Below are positions 32,499 to 40,622 of a stretch of DNA of 44,761 nt, piece by piece (positions within the stretch are counted from its first letter, which is position 1; the number at the start of each line of letters is the position of its first letter). The DNA is from an uncultured Clostridium sp. (GTDB taxonomy: Bacteria > Bacillota > Clostridia > Lachnospirales > Lachnospiraceae), in NCBI GenBank assembly GCA_937885015.1, contig CALAAS010000006.1:1-44761 (forward strand), written 5' to 3'. The notes beneath the pieces were generated by a model. That model was not told the DNA's origin. It saw nothing but the letters and a program-made list of their open reading frames with translations, and did not search any database. Position numbers and translations under genes: made by a program.

Positions 32499-33689
32499 AT
32501 GATTTCAAAAAAAATGGAACCGCTGATGAAAAATAATTCGGCCATCCGCATGATGTTTGAGGAGGGAAAAAAGATGGCAGTCCTGTATGGGCCGGAAAAT
32601 GTGTATGATTTCAGTCTTGGAAATCCCAGCGTACCGGCGCCGGCGGCAGTCAATGAGGCGGTTATGGCGGTGATTCGGGAAGAGGATTCTCTGTTTGTAC
32701 ACGGCTATATGTCCAATGCCGGGTATGAGGATGTGCGGGAAACGATTGCAGGGTCTCTAAATCGTCGGTTCGGTACATCCTTTGGGGCGCGGAATATTTT
32801 GATGACGGTGGGGGCGGCCAGCGGGCTGAATGTGATTTTAAAAACTCTTTTAAATCCCGGCGAAGAAGTTATTACCTTTGCTCCGTATTTTGTGGAATAT
32901 GGAAATTATGTCCGCAATTACGATGGGAATTTGGTGGTCATTTCACCTAATACGGTGGATTTCCAGCCTAATCTCCGGGAATTTGGGGAAAAGATTACAG
33001 AAAAGACGAAGGCGGTTATTATCAACACGCCCAATAATCCCACCGGCGTGATTTATTCAGAGGAGACGCTTTTGCAGATCAGTCGGATTCTTGAGAAAAA
33101 GCAGGAGGAGTATCATACCCAGATTGTTCTGATTTCCGATGAACCTTACCGGGAGCTGGCTTATGATGGGACTGTGGTTCCTTTTGTAACCCGGTATTAC
33201 AAAAATACGGCGGTCTGCTATTCTTACAGCAAATCTCTTTCCCTGCCGGGAGAACGAATCGGCTATCTTTTGATCCCGGATGAGATGGAAAACAGCAGGG
33301 AGGTATTTCAGGCAGCCACCATAGCCAACCGGGTTTTGGGCTGTGTCAATGCTCCGTCCCTGATGCAGCGGGTAATTCAGCGGTGTGTGGATGCGGAAGT
33401 AGATGTGGCAGCCTACGACCGGAATCGGAACAGGCTGTATGCAGGCCTTCGAGAGTATGGGTTTTCCTGTATTAAGCCGGAAGGCGCATTTTATCTGTTT
33501 GTGAAATCTCCGGTAGAGGATGAGGCAGAGTTTTGCCGGGTCTGCAAGGAGCATCATGTTCTGGTGGTGCCCGGAAGTTCCTTCGCCTGCCCGGGATATG
33601 TGCGGATTGCCTACTGTGTTTCTTATGAACAGATTGAACGATCCATGCCGGCATTTAAAAAGATTGCGGAGCATTATCAACTGATCTGA
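32499..33689 (+). CDS. PLP-dependent class I/II aminotransferase
   Basis: A 396-residue cytoplasmic enzyme of the aspartate aminotransferase superfamily. The substrate/cofactor motifs are VINTPNNPTGVIYS (the conserved NNPTG), SDEPYRELAYDG and SYSKSLSLPGERIGY, which contains the Schiff-base lysine. A C-terminal arginine that binds the substrate carboxylate is expected in CPGYVRIAYCVS. The exact amino acid pair is not clear. It is flanked by 59 bp and 20 bp gaps on the same strand. Confidence 0.92.
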   Translation: MISKKMEPLMKNNSAIRMMFEEGKKMAVLYGPENVYDFSLGNPSVPAPAAVNEAVMAVIREEDSLFVHGYMSNAGYEDVRETIAGSLNRRFGTSFGARNILMTVGAASGLNVILKTLLNPGEEVITFAPYFVEYGNYVRNYDGNLVVISPNTVDFQPNLREFGEKITEKTKAVIINTPNNPTGVIYSEETLLQISRILEKKQEEYHTQIVLISDEPYRELAYDGTVVPFVTRYYKNTAVCYSYSKSLSLPGERIGYLLIPDEMENSREVFQAATIANRVLGCVNAPSLMQRVIQRCVDAEVDVAAYDRNRNRLYAGLREYGFSCIKPEGAFYLFVKSPVEDEAEFCRVCKEHHVLVVPGSSFACPGYVRIAYCVSYEQIERSMPAFKKIAEHYQLI

Positions 33690-33709
33690 GAAAAAGGACG
33701 TGATGTGTT

Positions 33710-34828
33710 TTGAAACGATATCTGCGTATGGTACTGAATATTGTGATTCCTCTGGCGGGTCTTGGATTTGTGATTTTTTTAGGACCAAAGCTTCTGGGAT
33801 TTTTCATGCCTTTTGTGATCGGATGGATTTTGGCTATGATGGCCAATCCTCTGGTTCGATATCTGGAACACCATTTGAAGCTGGTGCGCCGACACGGTTC
33901 CATGGTTATTATTGTTTTGGCCCTGGCCGTGGTCATCGGGACTGTATATCTGGGCGGTGTGGTTTTGTACCGGGAGCTGCGAGGATTTATTTTAGATATC
34001 CCGGCGCTTTATGAGGATGCACTGGTGGAAATTACGGGGGCGCTTCAGAACAGTCAGAAGCTGATCGAATATTTTCCGGACAGTCTCAGGGAGCCGCTTT
34101 TGGCTTTGTCGGATAATCTGGGAGGTACGTTGGGATCTCTGGTTTCGAAGGCAGCTGTTCCTACGGTGGAAATTGCCGGAAACGTAGCAAAAAGTATCCC
34201 CAATGTACTGGTTAATACCATTGTGATGATTCTGGCGTCTTATTTATTTTTGGCGGATCGGGATCGGATTTTAGTATTTCTGAAAGGAAACCTCCCGGCC
34301 TTTGTATTCCGGTATGTGGATTATCTGAAGCGTGATGCCAGAGGTCTGATTGGTGGCTACTTTCTGGCCCAATTCCGTATTATGTTTGTGGTGGCCGGAA
34401 TCCTGATGGCCGGTCTCACGATTCTCGGAGTGCGGTATAGCCTGGTGCTGGCGATTCTTATTTCCCTGTTGGATTTCCTGCCTATTTTTGGAACGGGAAC
34501 AGTGCTGTTCCCGTGGGCAGTTGTCAAACTGTTTACGGGAGAGTATCCCTATGCCATTGGCCTGGTGGCGATTTATGTGATTACGCAGGTGGTTCGCCAG
34601 ATCATTCAGCCTAAAATTGTGGGCGATTCCATGGGGTTGCCGCCTCTTCTGACTCTGTTTTTCCTGTACCTGGGCTTTAAGGTAAGAGGAATTGCCGGAA
34701 TGATTTTGGCGGTACCGGTGGGACTGGTATTTATCAATTTTTATAAATATGGAGCTTTCGATTCTCTGATCCGGAATGCCAGAATGCTGGCGGAAGAAAT
34801 AAGCCGGTTCCGTCGGGAAGAGCAGTGA
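33710..34828 (+). CDS. AI-2E family (PerM-type) membrane permease
   Basis: 372 residues with about eight membrane helices. Family marks are GWILAMMANPLV near the N-terminus, the central LLDFLPIFGTGTVLFPWAV and the late VVRQIIQPKIVGDSMGLPPLLTL. Such proteins are variously linked to export of small molecules or sodium/proton exchange; the specific role is unknown. The start is TTG at 33710 with AAAAAGGACG upstream. It converges on the AraC gene, whose stop abuts its own. Confidence 0.9.
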   Translation: MKRYLRMVLNIVIPLAGLGFVIFLGPKLLGFFMPFVIGWILAMMANPLVRYLEHHLKLVRRHGSMVIIVLALAVVIGTVYLGGVVLYRELRGFILDIPALYEDALVEITGALQNSQKLIEYFPDSLREPLLALSDNLGGTLGSLVSKAAVPTVEIAGNVAKSIPNVLVNTIVMILASYLFLADRDRILVFLKGNLPAFVFRYVDYLKRDARGLIGGYFLAQFRIMFVVAGILMAGLTILGVRYSLVLAILISLLDFLPIFGTGTVLFPWAVVKLFTGEYPYAIGLVAIYVITQVVRQIIQPKIVGDSMGLPPLLTLFFLYLGFKVRGIAGMILAVPVGLVFINFYKYGAFDSLIRNARMLAEEISRFRREEQ

Positions 34829-35665
34829 TCAGGATAAAGAGGCTCTGGGAGTTATTCCGTACTTCTTTTTGTAGGCTCTAAGAAAGGCGGAGTAATTTCT
34901 AAAACCGCTCTGATAGCATGCATCTGTCACGGACGAGCCGCGGTGCAGAAGTTCCCTGGCTGCCAGAAGCCGTTTCTCTGTGATAAAATTACCGATGGTA
35001 TAGCCGGTTTCCTGGCGGAACAGGCGCATCATATGGTATTTGCTTAAAAAAAAGCGTTCTGCCAGGCTGTCAATGGTAAAATCTTCCTCCGGGTGTTCGG
35101 AAATGTAGCGCATGATTTCCAGAATTTTTTCGCCGGAGGGGCGGGTCATGACATATTCCATCTGATTTCCCGCAGCAGCCCGGTTGAGATGGACCATGAA
35201 TTCAAGAAACAGAAGGCGACAGAAGAGCTCTTTGGCATAGCCGCCTCCAGAGCATGCATCCTCCAGACGGGACAGGGTTTCCAGAAGAAGACGCATGCGG
35301 GTCTGGGAAATCCGGAGCACATCGGATCCGTGCTCTCTGGCAGCGGAAAAACAGAGATTCAGGTCGCTTCCGTCATCTTTCAGAGAATCCAGATAGTCTG
35401 GCGATACGTAGAGGATAGTTCGTTCGTAGGGTGCTTCTCTGGAAATGACGGGACGGTGCAGTGTGTGTGCTTTGACAAGGACGATATCCCAGGGTTTCAG
35501 TCGGTAGGAACGTCCCTCGACAATGTACTCCGGTTCTCCCCGAAGGAGGATGAGAACCTTGTGAAAATCATGATAATGGTAGGAAACCGGATCCGTCATG
35601 AAATCATTCAGGTGAAAGAGACGGAATTCCCGGTCCAGATAGCCTCGCTTTTCGTAGATGCTCAT
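34829..35665 (-). CDS. AraC-family transcriptional regulator
   Basis: 278 residues. An N-terminal cupin-like sensor domain (HYHDFHKVLILLRGEPEYIVEG, LKPWDIVLVKAHTLHRPVI) precedes two C-terminal helix-turn-helices (about 180-278: IDSLAERFFLSKYHMMRLFRQ and VTDACYQSGFRNYSAFLRAYKKKYG). The start was set at 35665, with AAGGAG 13 bp upstream; a much longer reading through the divergent gene is not credible. It is divergent from the DapF-like gene and a likely regulator of it. Confidence 0.88.
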   Translation of the reverse strand: MSIYEKRGYLDREFRLFHLNDFMTDPVSYHYHDFHKVLILLRGEPEYIVEGRSYRLKPWDIVLVKAHTLHRPVISREAPYERTILYVSPDYLDSLKDDGSDLNLCFSAAREHGSDVLRISQTRMRLLLETLSRLEDACSGGGYAKELFCRLLFLEFMVHLNRAAAGNQMEYVMTRPSGEKILEIMRYISEHPEEDFTIDSLAERFFLSKYHMMRLFRQETGYTIGNFITEKRLLAARELLHRGSSVTDACYQSGFRNYSAFLRAYKKKYGITPRASLS

Positions 35666-35699
35666 GTCTGCAGCAAGTCTCCTTTTAAATAATAAGTTT

Positions 35700-35708
35700 A
35701 TTATAGCA
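35700..35708 (-). promoter_or_regulatory. Extended -10 promoter of the AraC gene
   Basis: On the minus strand the sequence reads TGCTATAAT, an extended -10 element, 35 bp before the start codon. No good -35 box is needed for this type and none is seen. Confidence 0.5.
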
Positions 35709-35851
35709 TTATCTGCAACTTTTTCAGCATAATATTTATAGAAAACAGCTTTTTTTGGCGGTATCATATTGATAGTGAGTTGGTCATATGAAACGTGCCG
35801 TTGATTCCTGGTAAAAGCGGGAGTCTGAAGGCGGGAAAAAGGAGGAGAAGG

Positions 35852-36718
35852 ATGAGGCAGGTTATTTTGGAAAAATATCATTGTATGGGCAATGACTATC
35901 TTGTATACGATCCTGGTAAAAATGATCTGGAACTTGGGGAGGAGAATATCCGGGCCATTTGTAACCGACATTTCGGAGTGGGGGCGGATGGAATTCTGGC
36001 AGGCCCTTATCGGGATCAGAATTCTATGTACGTGAAAATTTATAATCCAGACGGAAGTGAGGCACCTAAGAGCGGAAATGGAATGGGGATTTTTGCAAAA
36101 TACCTGAAGGATGCCGGATACGTGCAGAAGACGGGGGTTTCCTGGATGACGCTTGGAGGGGAAGAACAGGTTTATTACCTCAATGAAGAGGGGACCCGGG
36201 TGAAAATTTCCATGGGACGCCCCACGTTCTGGAGTGATGAGATTCCCGTTACCGGAGAGCGGAGAGAGATGATCAATCAGACCATGGTATTTGGTAAGAT
36301 CCCCTATGTGACCACCTGCCTTTCCATGGGAAATCCCCACTGTGTCATCTGGATGAATGAGATTTCCAGAGAGCTGGTCTGCAGGATTGGGGAACATTCG
36401 GAATCTGCGGAATATTTCCCGGAAAAGGTAAACACGCAGCTTCTGAACGTACTGGATCGGACCAATATTCAGATTGAAATTTACGAGCGCGGGGCTGGAT
36501 ATACGCTGGCTTCCGGGAGCTGCGCCTGTGCAGCGGCCAGCGCAGCGTTCCGCCTGGGTCTGGCAGACAATAACATGTATGTGCATATGCCTGGCGGTAC
36601 GCTGGAGGTGGAGATTAAAGAGGATGGAATGGTCTATATGGTGGGAGAGGTCGGATATGTGGGCCGGATCACGCTGGGGAGCGATATGAGTGAACGGCTG
36701 CGGGCCATGAAGGATTAA
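35852..36718 (+). CDS. DapF-family protein lacking both catalytic cysteines
   Basis: 288 residues with the fold and landmarks of diaminopimelate epimerase (KYHCMGNDYLVYD, RHFGVGADGIL, NPDGSEAPKSGNG, SMGNPHCVIW, ERGAGYTLASGSCACAAAS). Both acid/base cysteines of DapF are replaced: the site that is MCGNG in the second DapF of this window is KSGNG here (S74), and ACGTGACA is ASGSCACA (S221). The two-thiol racemisation mechanism is therefore not available as such. It may act on another substrate, use a different mechanism, or be non-catalytic. The start at 35852 follows GGAGGA by 5 bp. It is divergent from the AraC regulator and followed by the GS-like gene's own promoter. Confidence 0.88.
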   Translation: MRQVILEKYHCMGNDYLVYDPGKNDLELGEENIRAICNRHFGVGADGILAGPYRDQNSMYVKIYNPDGSEAPKSGNGMGIFAKYLKDAGYVQKTGVSWMTLGGEEQVYYLNEEGTRVKISMGRPTFWSDEIPVTGERREMINQTMVFGKIPYVTTCLSMGNPHCVIWMNEISRELVCRIGEHSESAEYFPEKVNTQLLNVLDRTNIQIEIYERGAGYTLASGSCACAAASAAFRLGLADNNMYVHMPGGTLEVEIKEDGMVYMVGEVGYVGRITLGSDMSERLRAMKD

Positions 36719-36757
36719 AAGAAGAGGAAAGATGAAACGGGTTAAATGAAAAAATAT

Positions 36758-36786
36758 TTGACAGATAAATAACAGGCTGTTATAGT
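36758..36786 (+). promoter_or_regulatory. Promoter of the GS-like/ANTAR/dapF operon
   Basis: TTGACA (36758-36763), 17 bp, TATAGT (36781-36786). It is near consensus and drives a leader of about 115 bp with two stem-loops. Confidence 0.85.
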
Positions 36787-36798
36787 AAAAACAGAGCG

Positions 36799-36880
36799 AG
36801 GGAGCTGCTTTCTTAGGGGACAGCTCCCTTTACTGTTGTGAGATATCCGGAAAAATGTGAGGTCAGCGGGATTTTTCCGG
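36799..36880 (+). promoter_or_regulatory. Two-hairpin leader of the GS-like gene
   Basis: Hairpin 1 is AGGGAGCTG (36799-36807) with CAGCTCCCT (36821-36829), followed by TTTACTGTT, a weak terminator. Hairpin 2 is CCGGAAAAA (36847-36855) with TTTTTCCGG (36872-36880). Tandem leader hairpins before a nitrogen-type gene encoded next to an ANTAR protein fit ANTAR-mediated antitermination. The loops do not show an obvious canonical ANTAR hexanucleotide, so this remains a hypothesis. Confidence 0.5.
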
Positions 36881-36905
36881 TGCAGTTGTAAGAGGAGAAG
36901 GAAGC

Positions 36906-38168
36906 ATGGAGGAGATGGATCTGGTCAGACTGCAGTTTACGGATGTATTCGGACAGATGAAAATGGTAGAGATGGGGCCTGCCCAGGCAGAGAAGGCCAT
37001 GAGGGAGGGTTATCCGATCCAGCGCCTGGCTTTGGGAGAGGCGCGAAGGGATGAAAGGAATATTTTGGAAGCAGGAGAAGAGGATCTGGTGTACCTGATG
37101 CCGGACGCAGCTACGTATCGGATCCTTCCCTGGGATTCACCCCAGGAAAATGTGGCGCGGATGATCTGCAATGTTAAGGAAAAGGACGGGCAGCCGTCTC
37201 CGCTGGACTGCCGCAGTATTTTGCAGGATACGGTCAGACAGGCAGAAGAGATGGGACTGCAGGCGGAATTTCGTTTTCAGTGTGAGTTTTATTTGTTTCA
37301 TACCGATGATGACGGCCGGCCTACAACGATTACCCATGAGGTGGCCGGTTATTATGATGCAGGTTTGATTGATCTGGCAGATGGTGTGCGCCGGGATATA
37401 CTCCTGAGCCTTCGAGAGGCGGGGATGGAGGCGGAGAGCGCTTATCACAGCCTGACACCGGGGCAGCACTGTTTTCTGCTTCCGGCGCGCCCAGGCGTGG
37501 AGGCGGCCGATTCTCTGCAGACATTTAAGAGCGGAGTAAAACGGATTGCCAAGCGCCACGGACTGCACGCAGCGTTTATGCCCAAACCCATTGCCGGGGG
37601 AGAAGGTTCCGGACTGCACGTGGAAATTATTCTGCGAAGAGGGAAGAATCAGGGCGAAATTTTGGAGAAGAATGGCGAACCGTTTTCAAAACAGGCCGAG
37701 TTTTTTGTCCGGGGGATTGAAAGAAATCTGCAGGATATGCTTATTTTTACCAATCCGACAGTAAATTCATTTAAACGCCTGGCAAAATTGAAAGGCAGAG
37801 GGGCGGCTGACGGGGAGACAGTATATTCGGCAGGGGATTTTCCCGGCGCAGTAAGCCTTTTATCAGCCGGGGAGCAGGAAGCTGTGCTGCGGGTTACATT
37901 TCCAGATCCGTCTTCTAATCCTTATCTGGTGTTGACGGCTCTTTTGGCAGGCGGACTGAAGGGGGAGGCTGGGGAAAAGACGAAAAAACAGACATTGCCG
38001 GACACCCTGGGAAGTCTTCTGGAGGAATTTCCGCGAAACCGGTTTGCCAGAGAGGTACTGGGGGAACGGTTCTGCCTGGCGTATGAGACGGGAAAACGGA
38101 AGGAATGGGAGCGCTTCTGTTCTCATGTAACTGACTGGGAAATGGCGGAATATCTGTTCCGCTGCTGA
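36906..38168 (+). CDS. Glutamine-synthetase-like protein with degenerate active site
   Basis: 420 residues, alignable to type I glutamine synthetase along its length: VRLQFTDVFGQMKMVEM at the start, then HGLHAAFMPKPIAGGEGSGLH, FTNPTVNSFKRL and PDPSSNPYLVLTALLAGGL. Key residues are missing. The EPEF metal glutamate is Q125, the HHEV glutamate is S182 and the GQHE glutamate is C189. The DGSSIEGF loop is absent, GYEAP is lost, and the late E/R pair of RVEVR is R329/T331. It should not make glutamine by the normal route. A regulatory or gamma-glutamyl-ligase-derived role is possible. GAGGAGAAGG precedes the ATG. It is followed by an ANTAR regulator and dapF. Confidence 0.85.
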   Translation: MEEMDLVRLQFTDVFGQMKMVEMGPAQAEKAMREGYPIQRLALGEARRDERNILEAGEEDLVYLMPDAATYRILPWDSPQENVARMICNVKEKDGQPSPLDCRSILQDTVRQAEEMGLQAEFRFQCEFYLFHTDDDGRPTTITHEVAGYYDAGLIDLADGVRRDILLSLREAGMEAESAYHSLTPGQHCFLLPARPGVEAADSLQTFKSGVKRIAKRHGLHAAFMPKPIAGGEGSGLHVEIILRRGKNQGEILEKNGEPFSKQAEFFVRGIERNLQDMLIFTNPTVNSFKRLAKLKGRGAADGETVYSAGDFPGAVSLLSAGEQEAVLRVTFPDPSSNPYLVLTALLAGGLKGEAGEKTKKQTLPDTLGSLLEEFPRNRFAREVLGERFCLAYETGKRKEWERFCSHVTDWEMAEYLFRC

Positions 38169-38189
38169 TGCAGTACGAGGTAAAATGGT

Positions 38190-38741
38190 GTGACAAACCT
38201 TTTGGTAGCTTTCTCAAAGCCGGAGGACGGGCGCAGTATAAAAAATATACTGGTAAAAAATGGAATACATGTGGTGGCGTCTTGTACCTCAGGGGGGCAG
38301 GTTCTGGCACAGGCCAGCGAGCTGGCTTCCGGGATTGTGGTGTGCGGATACCGGTTCGGCGATATGACCTGCCTGCAGATGAGCGAGCAGCTTCCGCCAG
38401 AATTTTCTGTGCTTCTGGTGGCATCTCCCAGTAAATGGAGTGGGGAAAAAATGGGAAAACTTATCTGCCTGGCAATGCCCTTCAAACCTTGTGATCTTGT
38501 TTCTACAGTACGGATGATGGAGGAGTTAAGGGCGGAGCAGAGACGCCGGAAAAAGCAGAGTCCGCCACAGAGGAGCGGAACAGGGCGGAGGCTGATTGAA
38601 CAGGCCAAAGAGGTTTTAATTTTCCGGAATCATATGACAGAGCCGGAAGCCCATCGCTATCTGCAGCGGTGCAGCATGGACAGTCAAATCGGGATGGAGG
38701 AGGCTGCTGCTATGATACTTAGTCTGTATAAAATAGATTGA
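38190..38741 (+). CDS. ANTAR-domain RNA-binding antiterminator with pseudo-receiver
   Basis: 183 residues. The N-terminal half resembles a receiver domain but lacks the acidic pair and the phospho-aspartate (C52 in IVVCGYRFGDM), although K99 in MPFKP is kept. It is therefore unlikely to be phosphorylated. The C-terminal ANTAR domain (about 133-177: RRLIEQAKEVLIFRN, MEEAAAMIL) binds tandem RNA hairpins and prevents termination in known members. The start is GTG at 38190 with GAGGT 8 bp upstream. The neighbouring GS-like leader is its natural candidate target. Confidence 0.88.
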   Translation: MTNLLVAFSKPEDGRSIKNILVKNGIHVVASCTSGGQVLAQASELASGIVVCGYRFGDMTCLQMSEQLPPEFSVLLVASPSKWSGEKMGKLICLAMPFKPCDLVSTVRMMEELRAEQRRRKKQSPPQRSGTGRRLIEQAKEVLIFRNHMTEPEAHRYLQRCSMDSQIGMEEAAAMILSLYKID

Positions 38742-38758
38742 TGGAGAGGGAGAATAAG

Positions 38759-39568
38759 ATGAAATTTACGAAAATGCAGGGGCTTGGTAATGATTATGTT
38801 TATGTAAACTGTTTTGAGGAAACCGTTAAGAATCCGGAAAAGCTGGCGGTGGCAGTCAGTGACCGCCATTTTGGAATTGGGTCCGATGGATTGATTCTGA
38901 TTAAACCCTCCAGGGTGGCGGATTGCCAGATGGATATGTATAATTTGGATGGATCCCGGGGGGCCATGTGTGGAAACGGGATCCGCTGTGTGGGAAAATA
39001 TGCCTACGACCATCATATTGTAGATAAAACAAAAATTTCAGTGGAGACACTTTCAGGAATTAAATATCTGGATATGGAGGAAAAAGACGGAAAGATTACG
39101 GCAGTGACGGTGGATATGGGAGAGCCGGTTCTTACCTCCGAACTTCCGGAGACCATCACGGTAAAAGGAAAGAATTACGAATTTATCGGCATTTCCATGG
39201 GAAATCCCCATGCAGTTCTGTTTGCAGAGGGAATTTCCGGAATGGATCTGGCGGCGATCGGGCCGGATTTTGAGTTTCATTCCCGTTTTCCGGATCGCAC
39301 GAATACGGAATTTGTGGAGGTGGCAGACCGGACACACGTAAAAATGCGCGTGTGGGAGCGGGGATCCGGAGAGACGATGGCATGTGGAACCGGAGCCTGC
39401 GCAGTGGCTGTGGCATCGATTCTGGCGGGTCACACGGAAAACAGCCTGGAGGTAAAATTGCTGGGAGGTCCGCTGCATATCACCTGGGATCGGGAGACAA
39501 ATCATGTCTATATGACGGGACCGGCGGTGGAAGTATTTTCGGGCGAATATGAGGAAAAAGAGGAATAA
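38759..39568 (+). CDS. dapF: Diaminopimelate epimerase
   Basis: Converts LL- to meso-diaminopimelate for lysine and peptidoglycan synthesis. The 269-residue protein is canonical: KMQGLGNDYVYVN, AMCGNGIRC with catalytic C71, SMGNPHAV, and ERGSGETMACGTGACA with catalytic C208. The start at 38759 follows GGAGAGGGAG; an upstream reading overlaps the ANTAR gene. It is presumably the cell's working enzyme, which frees the Ser/Ser paralog upstream for another role. Confidence 0.96.
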   Translation: MKFTKMQGLGNDYVYVNCFEETVKNPEKLAVAVSDRHFGIGSDGLILIKPSRVADCQMDMYNLDGSRGAMCGNGIRCVGKYAYDHHIVDKTKISVETLSGIKYLDMEEKDGKITAVTVDMGEPVLTSELPETITVKGKNYEFIGISMGNPHAVLFAEGISGMDLAAIGPDFEFHSRFPDRTNTEFVEVADRTHVKMRVWERGSGETMACGTGACAVAVASILAGHTENSLEVKLLGGPLHITWDRETNHVYMTGPAVEVFSGEYEEKEE

Positions 39569-39613
39569 TGGCGGCTGGTATAAATTGCAAATCGGTCGTT
39601 TGACGGTCAGGAA

Positions 39614-39640
39614 ACTTTCAGGCTTCTCTCACATACTGTA
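39614..39640 (+). promoter_or_regulatory. Candidate sporulation (sigma-K-type) promoter
   Basis: AC (39614-39615), a 16-bp spacer, then CATACTGTA (39632-39640), matching the AC...CATAnnnTA pattern of late mother-cell promoters. A perfect 11-bp inverted repeat, CTCTCACATAC/GTATGTGAGAG (39626-39636, 39652-39662), covers the -10 region and the ribosome site and may be an operator or an RNA hairpin. Confidence 0.5.
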
Positions 39641-39673
39641 GTAGTACAATGGTATGTGAGAGGAGTTTTTCTT

Positions 39674-40474
39674 TTGGAGGAAAAAAAGAAAGTTGTAATA
39701 GATGCCGGTCACGGCGGAGAAAGAGATCCGGGCGCAGTTTTTGAAGAAAGGAAGGAAAAAGACGACAATCTGCGTCTTGCTCTGGCGGTGGGTGAAATTT
39801 TGTCGGATCACGGTGTGGACGTCCGTTATACGCGAGTTACGGATGTATATGATTCTCCTGCCGAAAAGGCAGAGATTGCCAATGAAGAGGGAGCAGATTA
39901 TTTCGTTTCCATTCATCGGAATGCGGCCAGAGAGCCGGGACTTGGTTCCGGAACCATGACGCTGATTTTTGAATCAGGAGGCGAGGCAGAGCAGTTGGCC
40001 AGAGCTATTAACCGGGAACTGAGGCGCACCGGGTTTGCTGATCTGGGCGTAGTGGAGCGGCCGGATCTTGCGGTGCTGCGTCGGACTGCGATGACAGCGG
40101 TTCTGGTGGAAGCCGGTTTTCTGGATAATCCGGAGGATAATAAGCGATTTGAAGAACAGTTTGATGTTCTGGCAGCTGCCATTGCAGCAGGAATTCTTGA
40201 TACAATTGAAGCTGTCAGCGAAGCAGAGCAGGAAACACCGGAGGACTATTATTATATGGTTCAGACTGGCGTTTATCGGATGCGTTCTCTGGCAGAGCAG
40301 CAGCTGGAAGAACTTCGAAAGCAGGGATTTGAGGCATTTCTCGTTTATGACGGGTATTATTATCGGATCCGGGTGGGGGCTTTTAAAAATTTAGATAACG
40401 CAGTCCGAATGGAGCAGCAGCTTCGGGCCGCCGGTTTTCCTACAGTTCTGGTCTATGAGCAGGAAGTAAAATAA
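39674..40474 (+). CDS. CwlC-like N-acetylmuramoyl-L-alanine amidase with SPOR domain
   Basis: A 266-residue zinc amidase (Amidase_3) that cleaves the bond between muramic acid and L-alanine in peptidoglycan. Zinc and catalytic motifs are IDAGHGGERDPGAVFEE, VSIHRNA and VLVEAGFLDNP. A C-terminal SPOR domain (about 192-266: YYYMVQTGVYRMRSLAEQQLEEL, YYYRIRVGAF) binds denuded glycan. There is no signal peptide. This combination matches B. subtilis CwlC, a late sporulation enzyme that lyses the mother cell from inside. The TTG start at 39674 is 8 bp after AGAGGAG. Confidence 0.88.
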   Translation: MEEKKKVVIDAGHGGERDPGAVFEERKEKDDNLRLALAVGEILSDHGVDVRYTRVTDVYDSPAEKAEIANEEGADYFVSIHRNAAREPGLGSGTMTLIFESGGEAEQLARAINRELRRTGFADLGVVERPDLAVLRRTAMTAVLVEAGFLDNPEDNKRFEEQFDVLAAAIAAGILDTIEAVSEAEQETPEDYYYMVQTGVYRMRSLAEQQLEELRKQGFEAFLVYDGYYYRIRVGAFKNLDNAVRMEQQLRAAGFPTVLVYEQEVK

Positions 40475-40484
40475 TGAGAGAACG

Positions 40485-40620
40485 GATAACTGGATGGAAA
40501 GAGGGGAGGAAAATAGAAAAGATAATAGGAAAGACAATAGAAAAGATAATAGAAAGAAAAATATATAGAAGGAAAGTCAATAGAAGAAAAAAAGATAAAT
40601 TAATAGAAAAAAGAAGGATG
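40485..40620 (+). repeat. Purine-rich degenerate repeat tract
   Basis: Almost C-free on the plus strand. AATAGAAAAGATAATAG occurs twice, 24 bp apart (40512-40528, 40536-40552), and weaker copies continue to about 40610. It looks like a short expanded tandem array or slippage tract, and it is non-coding. Confidence 0.7.
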
Positions 40621-40622
40621 AT

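Noticed and set aside
33057..33788. A 243-residue minus-strand reading over the aminotransferase gene
   Set aside because: Antisense shadow of a well-supported gene with conserved PLP motifs.
35666..36586. Upstream in-frame extension of the AraC gene to 585 residues
   Set aside because: It runs antisense through the DapF-like gene and has no family similarity; the AraC domain structure begins at 35665.
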